From: Vreelandella neptunia
Lineage (GTDB): Bacteria; Pseudomonadota; Gammaproteobacteria; Pseudomonadales; Halomonadaceae
Direction of reading: 5' to 3'
DNA length: 64,000 nt
Assembly (NCBI RefSeq): GCF_000712975.1
Contig: NZ_JHQL01000002.1
Span: 679,492 to 743,491 of the forward strand
A program made the translations under genes and the position numbers. This document shows, in pieces, positions 1 to 10,086 of this stretch. The stretch's first letter is position 1, and every line of letters begins with the position of its first letter. Under the pieces are notes generated by a model that searched no databases, was not told the DNA's origin, and saw only the letters and a program-made list of their open reading frames with translations.

Positions 1-800
1 CCAGAATACATAGGCGAACGATCTAAATTCGCCATGATGATTTCATGGGTTCGCTCATTGGTGTGTGCTATGTGGCAACTCACCTGATGAGGGTGCATCT
101 CCCGTGAACCGAGGTATGACATAACTGGCGTTGGGGTATCACCTGGCTGTTCTTCCAACGATGTGAAGTCAACGGTTTTGGCATCAATACGCGGGGGCGT
201 GCCGGTTTTTAACCGGTCAACGCGAAATGGCAGTGCACGTAGGCGTTCAGCTAAGGCATTGGAAGGGGGATCACCAGCGCGGCCACCGCGGCTTTGATCT
301 AACCCAATGTGGATAACACCACCTAAAAACGTGCCTGTTGATAACACGACAGACTCTGCGTGGAAACGAATGCCAGTTTCCGTTACGACACCACGTACGG
401 TGTCGTTATCCACAATCAGATCGCCAGCAGCTTGCTGAAAAATCGTTAAATTCGGCTGATTTTCCAACATGCCACGAATAGCCGCTTTGTAGCGTATGCG
501 GTCAGCTTGAGCACGCGTGGCACGAACCGCCGGACCTTTGCGTGCGTTGAGCACACGAAATTGGATGCCGCCTAAGTCCGTGGCTAGCCCCATTGCACCA
601 CCAAGTGCATCAATTTCTTTTACTAAGTGGCTTTTGCCAATCCCACCAATTGCCGGGTTGCACGACATCTGGCCGAGCGTTTCGAAATTGTGGGTTAGCA
701 ACAGGGTTTGACAACCCATACGAGCAGAGGCCAATGCGGCTTCGGTTCCCGCATGGCCACCGCCGATGACAATCACGTCAAAGCGGTCGGGATAGTTCAA
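1..800 (-). CDS. mnmG: tRNA uridine-5-carboxymethylaminomethyl modification enzyme MnmG (GidA), 5' part only
   Basis: FAD-dependent enzyme that, with MnmE, makes the cmnm5 modification at the wobble uridine (U34) of certain tRNAs. Reading the minus strand from 800 gives an N-terminus with the dinucleotide-binding pattern [12 protein letters not shown], then the family-typical stretches [15 protein letters not shown] and [10 protein letters not shown]. About 266 codons are present; the gene runs off the left edge in frame. The start is a TTG at 798-800 preceded by GAGGTG, so an ATG-only search misses it. Its partner mnmE is about 18 kb away at 18871-20241, with unrelated genes between. The genes usually downstream (rsmG, parA, parB) would lie outside the window. 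Identity is certain; the exact start is likely. Confidence 0.95.
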   Translation of the reverse strand, partial: MNYPDRFDVIVIGGGHAGTEAALASARMGCQTLLLTHNFETLGQMSCNPAIGGIGKSHLVKEIDALGGAMGLATDLGGIQFRVLNARKGPAVRATRAQADRIRYKAAIRGMLENQPNLTIFQQAAGDLIVDNDTVRGVVTETGIRFHAESVVLSTGTFLGGVIHIGLDQSRGGRAGDPPSNALAERLRALPFRVDRLKTGTPPRIDAKTVDFTSLEEQPGDTPTPVMSYLGSREMHPHQVSCHIAHTNERTHEIIMANLDRSPMYS

Positions 801-887
801 GAGGCACCTCGTCTTGTGCCGTTTGGCACGGATGATGTTGGTCAGTGTGTGTTCACTGTTTGAGTAAGCCGGCCAGTATAAACCTCC

Positions 888-1286
888 TGTGGGTAACCGT
901 CAGGTTTTTCCACATTCCAAATTAGGTCTTTGTCTATTATTAATAACAATATAAAAATATATAAGAGAAGTTCTATTGATGTTGTAACTACTAGTGTGGA
1001 CAAAATCTGTTGATAACCATAATAAATCAATATTTTTCATGCAGTTAAACTGTTAGTTTTTACATGATTAAACGGCGAAGTACCTGAGTAGAAGCGGTGC
1101 TACTCCTGTGGATGAAAGCGTGACTTATGCACAAGCATGGCAAACAACGGGTTATCCACCGACTCATACCGAGTTTGTTACCGCACCTGTGAACAAGTAG
1201 AGTCAGTATCGTGAAAAGTGGCTATAACCGCTCATGGTAGGTGATGCAGCGTGATGTGGCGCAGCATGTAAAAAATAGTATCCACA
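888..1286. other. DnaA-box cluster upstream of mnmG; secondary or ancestral oriC candidate
   Basis: This gene-free stretch lies between mnmG and the ABC importer. It holds nine 9-mers that match TTATNCACA (either strand) with at most one mismatch: 888-896, 906-914, 995-1003, 1008-1016, 1107-1115, 1125-1133 (TTATGCACA, exact), 1152-1160, 1188-1196 and 1278-1286. An A+T-rich run at about 920-1040 sits inside the cluster and could serve as an unwinding element. In some relatives, such as E. coli, the origin lies beside gidA/mnmG, and in pseudomonads both the gidA side and the dnaA side have been considered. Origin activity here is inference. The region must also hold the mnmG promoter. Confidence 0.5.
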
Positions 1287-1323
1287 GGCAAAAAAAATGG
1301 CCTGTCGCAACGACAGGCCATTT
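1287..1323 (-). terminator. Rho-independent terminator of the amino-acid importer operon
   Basis: A 13-bp stem (1295-1307 with 1311-1323) closes a three-base loop. On the minus strand it is followed by an unbroken T run (the A run at 1291-1297 on the plus strand). It lies 44 bases past the stop of the ATPase gene. Confidence 0.85.
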
Positions 1324-1366
1324 AACGAAGTAAAAATTGGCTAAAAAATCAGTTTAACTCTGCTAT

Positions 1367-2125
1367 TTAATGCTTCAACACACGAGCCAGGAAGGATTGT
1401 GTGCGCTCATGTTGAGGAGCATCGAACAGCTGTTCAGGTGGTCCCTGTTCAGCAATTTCACCTTTATGGATAAAGATAACGCGGTCTGCTACTTCACGGG
1501 CAAACCCCATTTCATGGGTCACAATCACCATGGTCATGCCTTCTTTGGCAAGCTCGCGCATGGCATCCAATACTTCACCAATCATTTCAGGGTCAAGTGC
1601 TGAGGTAGGCTCGTCAAACAGCATAAGGCGGGGTTCCATGGCCAATGCACGCGCCAGCGCGACACGCTGCTGCTGCCCGCCAGAGAGCTGACTTGGGTAT
1701 TTATCTGCTTGGTCGGCAATGCCCACACGTTCTAGCAGACGTTCAGCGCTCTCTTCAGCATCTTGGCGGCTCCATCCCCTAACTTTCATAGGCGCGAGGG
1801 TAACGTTGTCGCGCACGCTCAAGTGGGGAAAAAGATTGAACTGCTGAAACACCATGCCGACTTCAGTACGGATGGTTTGCAGCGCTTTACTGCTTTTACC
1901 ATTGGGTAGTAATTGGTTGCCATCAACATCAAGCGAACCGGATTGAAACTCCTCTAAACCATTGATACAGCGGATGAGCGTTGATTTACCAGAGCCGCTG
2001 GCACCGATGATAACGACGACTTCACCAGGGACAATTTCAAGGTCAATATTATTGAGTACGTGCAGGCTGCCAAAATGCTTATTGAGCTGCTGCATACGCA
2101 CAATGGGTGATTGGGTAGAGGTCAT
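1367..2125 (-). CDS. Polar amino-acid ABC importer, ATP-binding subunit (GlnQ/HisP family)
   Basis: Cytoplasmic ATPase that drives amino-acid uptake across the inner membrane. With the chosen start it is 252 residues, normal for the family. Walker [10 protein letters not shown] is at about 41-49, the signature LSGGQQQR at about 147-154, and Walker B LMLFDEP with the D-loop SALD at about 167-178. An upstream TTG at 2164 would lengthen the protein and overlap the permease gene, but the ATG at 2125 has AAGGAAC at good spacing and begins just after the permease stop. It is the last gene of a binding protein-permease-ATPase operon. Substrate (glutamine, arginine, histidine or similar) cannot be told from sequence alone. 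Confidence 0.93.
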   Translation of the reverse strand: MTSTQSPIVRMQQLNKHFGSLHVLNNIDLEIVPGEVVVIIGASGSGKSTLIRCINGLEEFQSGSLDVDGNQLLPNGKSSKALQTIRTEVGMVFQQFNLFPHLSVRDNVTLAPMKVRGWSRQDAEESAERLLERVGIADQADKYPSQLSGGQQQRVALARALAMEPRLMLFDEPTSALDPEMIGEVLDAMRELAKEGMTMVIVTHEMGFAREVADRVIFIHKGEIAEQGPPEQLFDAPQHERTQSFLARVLKH

Positions 2126-2135
2126 TGCACGTTCC

Positions 2136-2807
2136 TTATTGTCCTGCGAGGCCTCTGCGCTCAACTTGGCGCAGAATCAAAGAGAGGGTCCAAGTGATGG
2201 CAAGATACAGCAATGCCACCATGAAATAGACCTCTAGTGCGGTAAAGGTAGTCGCAATATAAATTTGTCCTTGGCGGACTAACTCACCGACCCCGATAAC
2301 GGAAAATAGCGAGGTATCTTTGATACTGATAATGCCCTGATTACCTAGTGGCGGAATCATGCGGCGCAGAGCTTGGGGCCAAATCACATAGCGAAAAGCT
2401 TGGGTTCGAGATAGGCCTAATGAGAGCGATGCTTCTCGCTGGCCACATTCAATAGACTGTACGCCACCTCGCACAATTTCAGAGATATAGGCTCCTGAAT
2501 TTATGGCGATAGCGGCAATGCCGGCGACTAAGGCGTTGATTGGACTGCCCAGAAGCTGGGGTAGACCGTAAAAAATAAACAAAACCTGCACTAAAATAGG
2601 CGTGCCGCGAAAAACTTCGACATAAAAAATAGCTGGCCAACGCAGCCAACGTACTGGGCTAATACGCAATAAGCCAAAGAAAATGCCAATAAAGAAGCCA
2701 ATGGCTAGGCCGCCAAACGATATCAGCAGTGTCCAAGGAATACCTGGTAATAGGTAAGGGATCGACCCAAACGCGGCCGACCAATCAAACTGAAAGTTAA
2801 CGTCCAC
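2136..2807 (-). CDS. Polar amino-acid ABC importer, permease subunit (GlnP/HisM family)
   Basis: Inner-membrane channel subunit of 223 residues with about five hydrophobic segments. The cytoplasmic EAA-type loop, which docks on the ATPase, is visible as [15 protein letters not shown] followed by a WPQALR stretch around residues 130-155. Only one permease gene is present, so the transporter would be a homodimer of this subunit with two ATPases. It lies between the binding-protein gene and the ATPase gene, with 10 bases to the ATPase ATG. A strong hairpin separates it from the binding-protein gene. Confidence 0.92.
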   Translation of the reverse strand: MDVNFQFDWSAAFGSIPYLLPGIPWTLLISFGGLAIGFFIGIFFGLLRISPVRWLRWPAIFYVEVFRGTPILVQVLFIFYGLPQLLGSPINALVAGIAAIAINSGAYISEIVRGGVQSIECGQREASLSLGLSRTQAFRYVIWPQALRRMIPPLGNQGIISIKDTSLFSVIGVGELVRQGQIYIATTFTALEVYFMVALLYLAITWTLSLILRQVERRGLAGQ

Positions 2808-2837
2808 GCGTTATCTCCAGAAAAATAAACAACGGCA

Positions 2838-2867
2838 CAGGGCCGGGAGGTTAGCCACCCGGCCCTG
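2838..2867 (-). terminator. Intercistronic hairpin between the binding-protein and permease genes
   Basis: A perfect 10-bp GC-rich stem (2838-2847 with 2858-2867) and a ten-base loop lie between the two genes. No T run follows directly on the minus strand. A partial terminator or mRNA-stabilising hairpin would fit, giving more binding protein than membrane subunits, as known for other periplasmic transport operons. Confidence 0.6.
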
Positions 2868-2910
2868 AAATGAAATTACTCATTGGCGGTAGTAATAGCG
2901 ACCAGCGATG

Positions 2911-3681
2911 TTATTCAGCGCTGGGGGCTTCACCAAACCATTTTGTGTAGATTTCATCGTAGGTACCATCTTCACGCATGGCAGCAAGCGCTTCGTTGGT
3001 TGGCTCTACCCACTCGCTACCTTTATGGAACACGATACCGTACTGCTGACCTTCATATAGCGGGCCAACCACCTTGGTGCGGCCTTCGCCACGAGTTTGT
3101 GAGAAGTAGGCAACGTTAGGGGCGTCGTACAGTACCGCATCAACGTTACGCCCTAAGAGCGCCATGTACATATCGGCGGTGCCTGGATAGGGAGTAATAT
3201 CAGCATCTTCGCCGAGTTCTTGTTGAAGGAAGTCGTAGCTAGTAGAGCCAATTTTGGTGGCAACGGTGAGACCCGCTAGGTCCTCAATCGAAGAGACATC
3301 TTCGTTGTCGGCACGCACGATAATTTGCAGACCTGAGTCATAGTAGGGGTCGGAGAAGTCGACCACTTGGGCACGCTCTTCCGTAATGGTGGTGCCAGCA
3401 ATGGCGATTTCTTGATTGCCGGTTTGGACGGCAGGAATGATGCCAGAGAATTCCATGGTGGTAAGGTTAACGTCAAAGCCAGCACGCTCGGCGACGGCGT
3501 TGATGATATCCATATCGAAACCAATCATTTCGCCGGTTTCTGGATCCATCATTTCGAACGGCACAAAGCTTGGGTCGGTCGCTACATTGACAGAGGGTGT
3601 TTGTGCAAACGCGACAGTGGTAGTACCTAAGCCAAGCGCAAGGGCGGTAGCAAAGACAGATTTTTTCAGTAGGTAGTTCAT
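2911..3681 (-). CDS. Amino-acid ABC importer, periplasmic substrate-binding protein
   Basis: Extracytoplasmic solute-binding protein of 256 residues (bacterial family 3, like GlnH/HisJ). The first 26 residues form a signal peptide (KK, a hydrophobic core, then VAFA before Q). The mature part shows the family pattern: FVPFEM near the start, [15 protein letters not shown], then [20 protein letters not shown] residues ([12 protein letters not shown]) and a late KGSEW. It is the first gene of the operon, with GGGGAAA as ribosome-binding site before the ATG at 3681. The ligand is a polar amino acid by family; which one is unknown. Confidence 0.92.
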   Translation of the reverse strand: MNYLLKKSVFATALALGLGTTTVAFAQTPSVNVATDPSFVPFEMMDPETGEMIGFDMDIINAVAERAGFDVNLTTMEFSGIIPAVQTGNQEIAIAGTTITEERAQVVDFSDPYYDSGLQIIVRADNEDVSSIEDLAGLTVATKIGSTSYDFLQQELGEDADITPYPGTADMYMALLGRNVDAVLYDAPNVAYFSQTRGEGRTKVVGPLYEGQQYGIVFHKGSEWVEPTNEALAAMREDGTYDEIYTKWFGEAPSAE

Positions 3682-3830
3682 TCGTTTCCCCGTGTTTTAT
3701 TTGGTTAGCAACGCGATTTAAAGAAGATTTTTTCTTATAAATTGCATCTGTAACCGTTATTGACCTTTTAACCTTGGCGAGAAACCACCAAGGCGTCAAG
3801 TCACGGGGTGGGGGTTGTTACCAACGTTGG

Positions 3831-4184
3831 TTAGACCATAAAGGAAGCCCCGCAGCCGCAGGTGGTTGTGGCGTTAGGGTTTTGGACACGAAAACGGGCA
3901 CCTGCTAACCCTTCTTCATAGTCGATGGTAGAACCCACCAAATATTGGTAGGAGAGAGGATCGACCACAAGAATCGCCTCACCAAATTCAATTAACGTGT
4001 CGTCTTCGGCCACGTTTTCAGCAAAATCAAACCCATACTGGAATCCTGAGCAGCCACCACCGGTGACATAAACGCGTAATTTCAGCGCAGGGTTTGCCTC
4101 TTCTGCTATTAGTGCTTGGATCCGTTTCCGGGCACTATCAGACAGTAGTAAAGGCGTTGGAACAAAAGCTTCTGCACCGCTCAT
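3831..4184 (-). CDS. erpA: Iron-sulfur cluster insertion protein ErpA (A-type carrier)
   Basis: Small A-type Fe-S carrier of 117 residues that delivers clusters to essential apoproteins, including those of isoprenoid synthesis. The three ligand cysteines are in place: C45 in GGGCSGF, and C109 and C111 in the C-terminal CGCG. The N-terminal [11 protein letters not shown] and the ending GCGASFMV match ErpA rather than IscA or SufA. It stands alone, with argC upstream in the same direction, about 180 bases away. The ATG is preceded by a CGGGAGGT-like site. Confidence 0.95.
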   Translation of the reverse strand: MSGAEAFVPTPLLLSDSARKRIQALIAEEANPALKLRVYVTGGGCSGFQYGFDFAENVAEDDTLIEFGEAILVVDPLSYQYLVGSTIDYEEGLAGARFRVQNPNATTTCGCGASFMV

Positions 4185-4287
4185 GGGTACCTCCCGCGAG
4201 CTTTAAGAACGAAAAATCGGCATTGGAGTGTGATTATGGGTAATTCCCAGCAAAATGGTCAACTATTGTGTTGGAGTATCAAGTAAA

Positions 4288-4337
4288 GGACAGCTCACCG
4301 AGGAGGCTCTGGCAAATGCCCTCCTCTTTGAACTGTC
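4288..4337 (-). terminator. Possible terminator hairpin after argC
   Basis: GAGGAGG (4300-4306) pairs with CCTCCTC (4319-4325), and GACAG (4289-4293) can pair with CTGTC (4333-4337) to extend the structure. It lies just past the argC stop on the minus strand. No long T run follows, so the call is weak. Confidence 0.35.
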
Positions 4338-4363
4338 TTCTACATGCTAGTGTTTTGTGTGGC

Positions 4364-5398
4364 TCAAGGCATCAACGCTGGGGCGTTGAGGCCCATATTT
4401 TCTTCAAAGCCAAACATGAGATTCAAGTTTTGAATCGCTTGCCCAGATGCTCCCTTAACTAAGTTATCAATTACTGAAAGTACGACCACGGTATTGCCAT
4501 TGTCAGGACGGTGAACAGCGATACGGCAGGTATTGTTGCCTTTGACACTACGGGTTTCCGGGTGGCTGCCTGCAGGCATGACGTCAACAAATGGCTCGTT
4601 AGCATAGCGCTGTTCAAAAAGCGCCTGTAAATCGCCGGGCTCTTTCGCCAGCGTGCTATACAGCGTGGCATGAATCCCACGAATCATTGGCGTTAAGTGG
4701 GGTACAAAGGTTAGACCGACAGCGTTAGGCTGCATATCACCTAATCCTTGGCGAATTTCAGGCAAGTGGCGATGGCCTGACGCGCCGTAAGCTTTCATCG
4801 ATTCGCTGGCTTCGGCTAGCAGCGAGGCCACCTTGGCACCACGGCCTGCGCCGGTAACGCCTGATTTACAGTCAGCAATTAACTGGCCTGGGTCGATCAA
4901 ACCAGCTTCTAAAAGCGGTAGATAGCCCAGTTGAACCGCTGTTGGGTAGCAGCCAGGCACAGCAATTAAACGGGCATTTTTGATCTGTTCCCGGTGCATT
5001 TCTGGCAGGCCATACACGGCTTCTTTCAGCAGTTCCGGCGCGCCGTGGGGTTGGTCGTACCAACGGCTCCACTCGTCGGCGTCGCGCAGCCTAAAATCAG
5101 CAGATAAGTCGATTACGCGAGTACCATTGTCGAGCAGTTCGCCTGCTAGTGCGTGGGCCACACCATGGGGGGTCGCAAAGAACACGGCGTCCATTGCACC
5201 CAATGCCTTGGCGTCTGGCTCACTAAACGTGAGTGCATCATAGTGGCCGCGCAAGTTAGGGTACATATCACATACCTTTACGCCTGCTTCTGAGCGAGAG
5301 GTAATCGCTTCAACACTTACTTGGGGATGCTGGGCGAGTAACCGTAACAGCTCAACGCCGGTATAGCCGGTTCCACCCACAATGCCAACCTTGATCAC
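4364..5398 (-). CDS. argC: N-acetyl-gamma-glutamyl-phosphate reductase
   Basis: Third enzyme of arginine synthesis: NADPH-dependent reduction of N-acetylglutamyl phosphate to the semialdehyde, in the cytoplasm. The 344-residue protein starts with the nucleotide-binding [10 protein letters not shown] (about 5-14). The catalytic cysteine is C150 in VPGCYPTA. The HGVAHAL and [11 protein letters not shown] stretches are also typical. The gene stands alone, well away from other arg genes. Start ATG at 5398 is preceded by a GGAGT-type site. Confidence 0.96.
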   Translation of the reverse strand: MIKVGIVGGTGYTGVELLRLLAQHPQVSVEAITSRSEAGVKVCDMYPNLRGHYDALTFSEPDAKALGAMDAVFFATPHGVAHALAGELLDNGTRVIDLSADFRLRDADEWSRWYDQPHGAPELLKEAVYGLPEMHREQIKNARLIAVPGCYPTAVQLGYLPLLEAGLIDPGQLIADCKSGVTGAGRGAKVASLLAEASESMKAYGASGHRHLPEIRQGLGDMQPNAVGLTFVPHLTPMIRGIHATLYSTLAKEPGDLQALFEQRYANEPFVDVMPAGSHPETRSVKGNNTCRIAVHRPDNGNTVVVLSVIDNLVKGASGQAIQNLNLMFGFEENMGLNAPALMP

Positions 5399-5603
5399 AA
5401 ACGACTCCTTGCGCGCGTTGCGTGTTAAGACATAACAATAATTAACAGCCTAAAGAGATGGCAACAGGCTGTCGAACGGTATCTGGCTATGATACACAAG
5501 AGAGCAGATGCTTAAGAGCACTGCGCAGAAGAAGCTCGTTTAGGGTGATCCGTTCAGTGGTAAAGCAAAACACCGCTCAAAAAAACGAATAATCAGTGCA
5601 AGG

Positions 5604-7418
5604 ATGAACGTTGTGGCACGTTTTTCGCGATCAGATTTTACGTTGGAGAGTTTTCGCCGCCAGCTGGCCAATGTGGATGCGTTGCCCCAGCTTTGTGTGC
5701 TGGGGTTAGTGTCTGGGGTGATCACGGGCGCGGTGATGGTAGCTTTTCGTTTGCTGCTAGAAGCGGGTGCTGCGCTTTACATGCCGGAAGGCAATCCCGA
5801 AGCGTTCGAAGGGCTTTCACCTTGGATACGCGCACTGCTGCCGGTCATCGCGGTGACTATCATTGGCACGTTCCTCTATCGCCAAAAAGCCGCGGCACGA
5901 AAATTAGGGGTTGGCCATGTGATCGAACGCCTCACTTATCACCAGGGGCGCTTTCCTTTGCGCAACTGGTTAAACCAATGGTGGGTGGGTGTTGTTTCTG
6001 TGCTGGGTGGTCTTTCTGCCGGTCGTGAAGGGCCTGCTATTCATTTGGGCGCGGCTGCATCCAGTGGATTGGGGCTTAAGCTTCGTTTACCCAATAACAG
6101 TTTGCGGGTGTTGGTCGCTTGCGGTACAGCAGCGGGTATATCAGCGTCGTTTAACACACCCATTGCAGGGGTCATCTTCGCTATGGAAGTAGTGATGATG
6201 GAGTACACCCTGATGAGCTTTATGCCGGTCATTCTCGCCTCTACCATGGGGGCATTAGTGGCTCAATTGGTCTATGGCAACGAACCAGCGTTTCGCATTC
6301 CTGAGGTTGCTCTAGGCTCTTTGATGAATGTGCCTTGGGTGGTGGTAATTGGTTTAGCGATTGGCCTATTAGCAGGTTTGTTTATTCATATCTCCCGCAA
6401 TCAGTATTTGCAGCAATGGCCCCTGTGGCTAAGGTTAGCGGTCGTAGGCGTATCGACAGGCGCTGTAGCGTGGTGGTTTCCTGACGTACAAGGTATCGGT
6501 TACGACAGTGTAGCGGCCATGTTGAATAACCAGCTGACGATCAGTGTGTTGCTCGCACTGGTAATTGCTAAATTACTGATTACCGCTCTTACCGTAGCAG
6601 GTGGTGTGCCGATCGGCATTATTGGGCCTGTGTTAGTGATCGGTGCTGCCACTGGTACGTTAGGGGGAATGCTAGGCGGCTGGGTATGGCCAGATAAAGC
6701 GGCAGACCCGAGCATTTATGCCATGCTAGGTATGGCAGCAATGATGGGCGCTGTATTGCAAGCGCCCCTTGCCGCATTAATGGCATTGCTTGAACTAACT
6801 CATTCACCTCATATTATGCTGCCAGGCATGCTAGCCGTTGTGGTGGCCTGTTTAACATCGAGGCAACTTACCGGTTGTGAAGGCTTTTTTATCAGCTCGG
6901 TGCGTTATGGGCTGCACCCATTACAACAGCCTTTAATGCAGGCACTTTCGCGGGTATCGGTGCCAGCGGTCATGGAGCGCCATCTAGTTCGTACCGAGCG
7001 AATGATAACGCCCGATCAGGCTCGGCGTCTGTTGGAAACCAATCCTGTGTGGCTAGTGATTGAGCGTTCTAATGCAGAAAAACCGGTGCTGGCGCTAAAA
7101 GCCGCTGAGCTTGCGCGTTGGCTGCTAGAGCATGATGAAGCGCTGCAGGACGAAGCCCCTTCAGACGATGAACTCATCGATTTACTAGAAATTCCTGGGC
7201 AGCGACTTGAGATGGCACCTATCGGGCTACAGGCAACGCTATCTGAAGCGTTTCTAAAGCTTCAGAACAATGCGTTAGGCGCGCTTTATGTGGTGCACGG
7301 TTATCGGCCAAAGCAGCAGCGAATTTCAGGTATCATTACTCGGGACGCTATCGAGCGTTATTATCACTACGCTGACCCACGCGGTGCTGATCCCCGTGAT
7401 GCTGATGCTCAGCAATAA
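5604..7418 (+). CDS. ClC-family chloride channel/antiporter with C-terminal CBS-like extension
   Basis: Inner-membrane anion transporter of 604 residues, with about ten hydrophobic segments up to residue about 440 and then a soluble tail of about 160 residues. The ClC filter motif GREGPAIH is at about 140-147, including the gating glutamate E142. A later GGVPIGIIGPVLVIGAATG corresponds to the second filter region. The soluble tail resembles a CBS pair only loosely, so that label is tentative. AAGGA touches the ATG at 5604, which is poor spacing; the in-frame GTG at 5613 would be better placed, so the true protein may be three residues shorter. hemJ follows 22 bases later, possibly co-transcribed. 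Confidence 0.9.
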   Translation: MNVVARFSRSDFTLESFRRQLANVDALPQLCVLGLVSGVITGAVMVAFRLLLEAGAALYMPEGNPEAFEGLSPWIRALLPVIAVTIIGTFLYRQKAAARKLGVGHVIERLTYHQGRFPLRNWLNQWWVGVVSVLGGLSAGREGPAIHLGAAASSGLGLKLRLPNNSLRVLVACGTAAGISASFNTPIAGVIFAMEVVMMEYTLMSFMPVILASTMGALVAQLVYGNEPAFRIPEVALGSLMNVPWVVVIGLAIGLLAGLFIHISRNQYLQQWPLWLRLAVVGVSTGAVAWWFPDVQGIGYDSVAAMLNNQLTISVLLALVIAKLLITALTVAGGVPIGIIGPVLVIGAATGTLGGMLGGWVWPDKAADPSIYAMLGMAAMMGAVLQAPLAALMALLELTHSPHIMLPGMLAVVVACLTSRQLTGCEGFFISSVRYGLHPLQQPLMQALSRVSVPAVMERHLVRTERMITPDQARRLLETNPVWLVIERSNAEKPVLALKAAELARWLLEHDEALQDEAPSDDELIDLLEIPGQRLEMAPIGLQATLSEAFLKLQNNALGALYVVHGYRPKQQRISGIITRDAIERYYHYADPRGADPRDADAQQ

Positions 7419-7440
7419 GCCAAATGCCTAAGGAGAGACC

Positions 7441-7872
7441 ATGTATTTATGGGTAAAGGCCATTCATCTAATGGCGGTTGTTACTTGGTTTGCTGCGCTG
7501 TTTTATTTACCACGGCTGTATGTTTATCACGCTATGGCGCGAGACAAAGGTGATGAACAAGCGATCACTTACTTTAAAACCATGGAACGTAAGCTGTACC
7601 GTGGGATTATGACGCCGTCGATGATCGTTGTGCTGATCTTTGGCGGTTGGATGCTTTATCTTGTACCGGCTTGGTTTAGCCAAGGCTGGATGCACGCTAA
7701 GCTGCTGCTTGTTGCTCTTTTGATTGCTTATCACCACGTATGCTTAATATATTTGAAGCAGTTTGATCACGCCCGCTGCACCAAAAGCCATGTGTTTTTC
7801 CGCTGGTTTAACGAAGCACCCGTGATTGCGTTAATCGCGATTATTATCCTGGCGGTGGTGAAGCCCTTTTGA
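7441..7872 (+). CDS. hemJ: Protoporphyrinogen IX oxidase HemJ
   Basis: Membrane enzyme that oxidises protoporphyrinogen IX to protoporphyrin IX in haem synthesis. The 143 residues form about four hydrophobic segments. The start WVKAIHLMAVVTWFAALFYLPRL and the stretch MERKLYRGIMTPSM are hallmarks of HemJ (old name UPF0093). A clear AAGGAG lies before the ATG. The stop codon overlaps the thiD start (TGATG), so the two are translated together; hemL, another haem gene, follows thiD, giving a haem/thiamine cluster. Confidence 0.94.
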   Translation: MYLWVKAIHLMAVVTWFAALFYLPRLYVYHAMARDKGDEQAITYFKTMERKLYRGIMTPSMIVVLIFGGWMLYLVPAWFSQGWMHAKLLLVALLIAYHHVCLIYLKQFDHARCTKSHVFFRWFNEAPVIALIAIIILAVVKPF

Positions 7873-8681
7873 TGCGCCAACCTCTTCCTCCCGTTGTTTT
7901 AGTGTTAGCCGGTCACGACCCCACCGGCGGTGCTGGACTGGTCGCCGATAGTGAAGCAATCGCCGCCTGCGGTGGTTGGGCGGTGACAATTCCAACTGCA
8001 CTAACCGTTCAAAATTGTCATAACGTAATACGCATTTTGCCTGCAGATCCAGCAGCCATGAGGCAAATGGCGGAAGCATTAAGCGATATGCACATTGCGG
8101 CTATTAAGCTGGGGCTGTTGGCAGATGAAGCGACGCTGCGTGCAGCGGAACAAATTATCCGCCGTTTTCCTGGTATTCCGGTGGTTGCAGATCCGGTATT
8201 AAAAGCGGGGGGCGGTACTATGTTATCCACACCCGCCTTACAGCAGCTTTATCGTGATCGTTTGTTACCACTTGTGGATATAGTAACGCCCAACCGGTTT
8301 GAACTTGCGGCGCTGACGCCTGATATAACCGATCCTTTTGATGATACCGCCCGAGCCGTTGAGCTGCTGGCGCAGGGTTGCCAAGGTGTATTAGTCACGG
8401 CCACCGACGACCCGCTGCCAGGTAATACGCAACAGGTGGTGCATACGCTGCACTCCCCTGACACTACGCGCCAATGGCAGTGGCCACGTTTGCCCGATGT
8501 TTTTCACGGGTCTGGCTGTACCTTAGCCTCAGCGCTTGCAGCCCGCTTGGCTGTTGGTGAGCGCTTACCAACCGCTTGTGAGCAAGCCCAGCACTTTACT
8601 TGGGAGAGTTTGTCTCACGGTTATCAGCCGCCTAGCGGCCAGTGTTTACCGAAACGCTTGCCACGCCCCGTACGCTTTTGA
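7872..8681 (+). CDS. thiD: Hydroxymethylpyrimidine/phosphomethylpyrimidine kinase
   Basis: Kinase that phosphorylates HMP and then HMP-P for thiamine synthesis. The ribokinase-like fold shows GHDPTGGAGLVADSEAI near the start, the central VVADPVLKAGGG, and the anion-hole motif GSGCTLASALAA near the end. Length is 269 residues, normal for the family. The ATG at 7872 shares a base with the hemJ stop. thiE, often found after thiD in pseudomonads, is absent here: hemL starts 36 bases downstream. Confidence 0.95.
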   Translation: MRQPLPPVVLVLAGHDPTGGAGLVADSEAIAACGGWAVTIPTALTVQNCHNVIRILPADPAAMRQMAEALSDMHIAAIKLGLLADEATLRAAEQIIRRFPGIPVVADPVLKAGGGTMLSTPALQQLYRDRLLPLVDIVTPNRFELAALTPDITDPFDDTARAVELLAQGCQGVLVTATDDPLPGNTQQVVHTLHSPDTTRQWQWPRLPDVFHGSGCTLASALAARLAVGERLPTACEQAQHFTWESLSHGYQPPSGQCLPKRLPRPVRF

Positions 8682-8717
8682 TCTCATGGGCAGTAAGCCA
8701 TTACTATTGAGGATGCC

Positions 8718-9998
8718 ATGACCACATCTGCAGAACTGTTTGACCTCGCCAGTCGTCATATTCCGGGTGGCGTTAATTCCCCGGTGCGTGCTTTTAAAGG
8801 CCTCCATCGTCCGCCAGTTTTCATGGAGCGTGCCCAGGGTGCCTATTTGTTCGATGTGGAAGGCAACCGCTACGTTGACTATATCGGCTCCTGGGGGCCG
8901 ATGATCACCGGCCACGCTGATCAAGATGTATTGGCCGCCGTGCGTGCACGGTTAGATAACGGCCTCTCCTTTGGTACGCCGACAGCGGTTGAAACCACCA
9001 TGGCCGACCTGATCTGCAGCATGATTCCTTCCATGGAAATGGTACGCATGACCAGCTCGGGCACCGAAGCGACAATGTCGGCGATTCGCTTGGCGCGTGG
9101 AACAACAGGGCGCGACAAGATTGTTAAGTTTGAAGGTAACTACCATGGCCATTCGGACTCACTGCTTGTTAAAGCGGGTTCGGGGGCGCTCACCCATGGG
9201 GAGCCTAGCTCACCAGGCGTGCCTGCTTCACTTGCTGAGCACACCATTACGCTTTCCTATAACGACCCTGATGGGGTAGAAGCCTGCTTCGCTGAGATTG
9301 GTGAGCAGATTGCCTGCATTATCGTGGAGCCGGTCGCGGGTAATATGAACTGTATTCCACCCCAGCCTGGTTTCTTAGAAACATTGCGCCGGGTGTGCAA
9401 TGAATCTGGCAGCATTTTAATTTTTGATGAGGTGATGACCGGCTTCCGTGTTGCGTTAGGTGGAGCACAGGCACATTACGGCGTTACGCCCGATCTTACC
9501 TGCTTAGGTAAAATTGTCGGTGGCGGCATGCCAGTTGGGGCGTTCGGCGGTAAACGAGAGATTATGCAGAATATCTCGCCGTTGGGGCCGGTTTACCAAG
9601 CAGGTACGCTGTCTGGTAATCCCTTGGCCATGGCGGCTGGCGTTGCCCTGCTAACCAAACTGCAGGTACCGGGCTTCCACGATGCCCTGACCCAACGGGT
9701 GCAAACCCTGTGTACTGGCTTGCAAGAGCGAGCTAATGCAGCGCGCGTACCGATGATGACCCAGTCTGCTGGCGGAATGTTTGGAATTTTCTTCACCTCG
9801 CAATCCCGTGTGGATAACTTTGCTCAGGCGACCGCCTGTAATCCTGATGCTTTCCGTCGCTTCTTTGGTGCCATGTTAGACCACGGTGTTTATCTTGCAC
9901 CTTCTGCCTATGAAGCGGGCTTTATGTCGAGTGCTCACACCCCAGAAGATATTCAGCTCACCTTAGACGCAGCCGAAAAAGCCTTTGCTGTTATGTAA
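8718..9998 (+). CDS. hemL: Glutamate-1-semialdehyde 2,1-aminomutase
   Basis: PLP enzyme that makes 5-aminolevulinate in the C5 pathway of haem synthesis. The 426-residue protein is full length. The PLP lysine is K265 in [17 protein letters not shown], and the cofactor-contacting EVMTGFRV lies just before it. The N-terminal [14 protein letters not shown] is typical. GAGGATG precedes the ATG. It forms the end of a hemJ-thiD-hemL run and is followed by a hairpin. Confidence 0.97.
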   Translation: MTTSAELFDLASRHIPGGVNSPVRAFKGLHRPPVFMERAQGAYLFDVEGNRYVDYIGSWGPMITGHADQDVLAAVRARLDNGLSFGTPTAVETTMADLICSMIPSMEMVRMTSSGTEATMSAIRLARGTTGRDKIVKFEGNYHGHSDSLLVKAGSGALTHGEPSSPGVPASLAEHTITLSYNDPDGVEACFAEIGEQIACIIVEPVAGNMNCIPPQPGFLETLRRVCNESGSILIFDEVMTGFRVALGGAQAHYGVTPDLTCLGKIVGGGMPVGAFGGKREIMQNISPLGPVYQAGTLSGNPLAMAAGVALLTKLQVPGFHDALTQRVQTLCTGLQERANAARVPMMTQSAGGMFGIFFTSQSRVDNFAQATACNPDAFRRFFGAMLDHGVYLAPSAYEAGFMSSAHTPEDIQLTLDAAEKAFAVM

Positions 9999-10035
9999 CG
10001 CTAGGTAACAAGCACGCCTACTGCCTGCTACACTT

Positions 10036-10064
10036 CAAGAGCCGCTCTAATTGAGCGGCTCTTG
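10036..10064 (+). terminator. Hairpin after hemL
   Basis: A perfect 12-bp stem (10036-10047 with 10053-10064) and a five-base loop lie 38 bases past the hemL stop. No T run follows on the plus strand, so termination may be weak. Confidence 0.6.
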
Positions 10065-10086
10065 TGGTTAGTGAGGTAAACAACCC

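Noticed and set aside
842..1030. Short minus-strand open frame in the DnaA-box region
   Set aside because: Low-complexity, no ribosome-binding site, overlaps box sequences; not protein-like.
8682..8717. thiE or a TPP riboswitch near thiD
   Set aside because: The 36-base gap to hemL is too short, and thiD overlaps hemJ upstream, so there is no leader.
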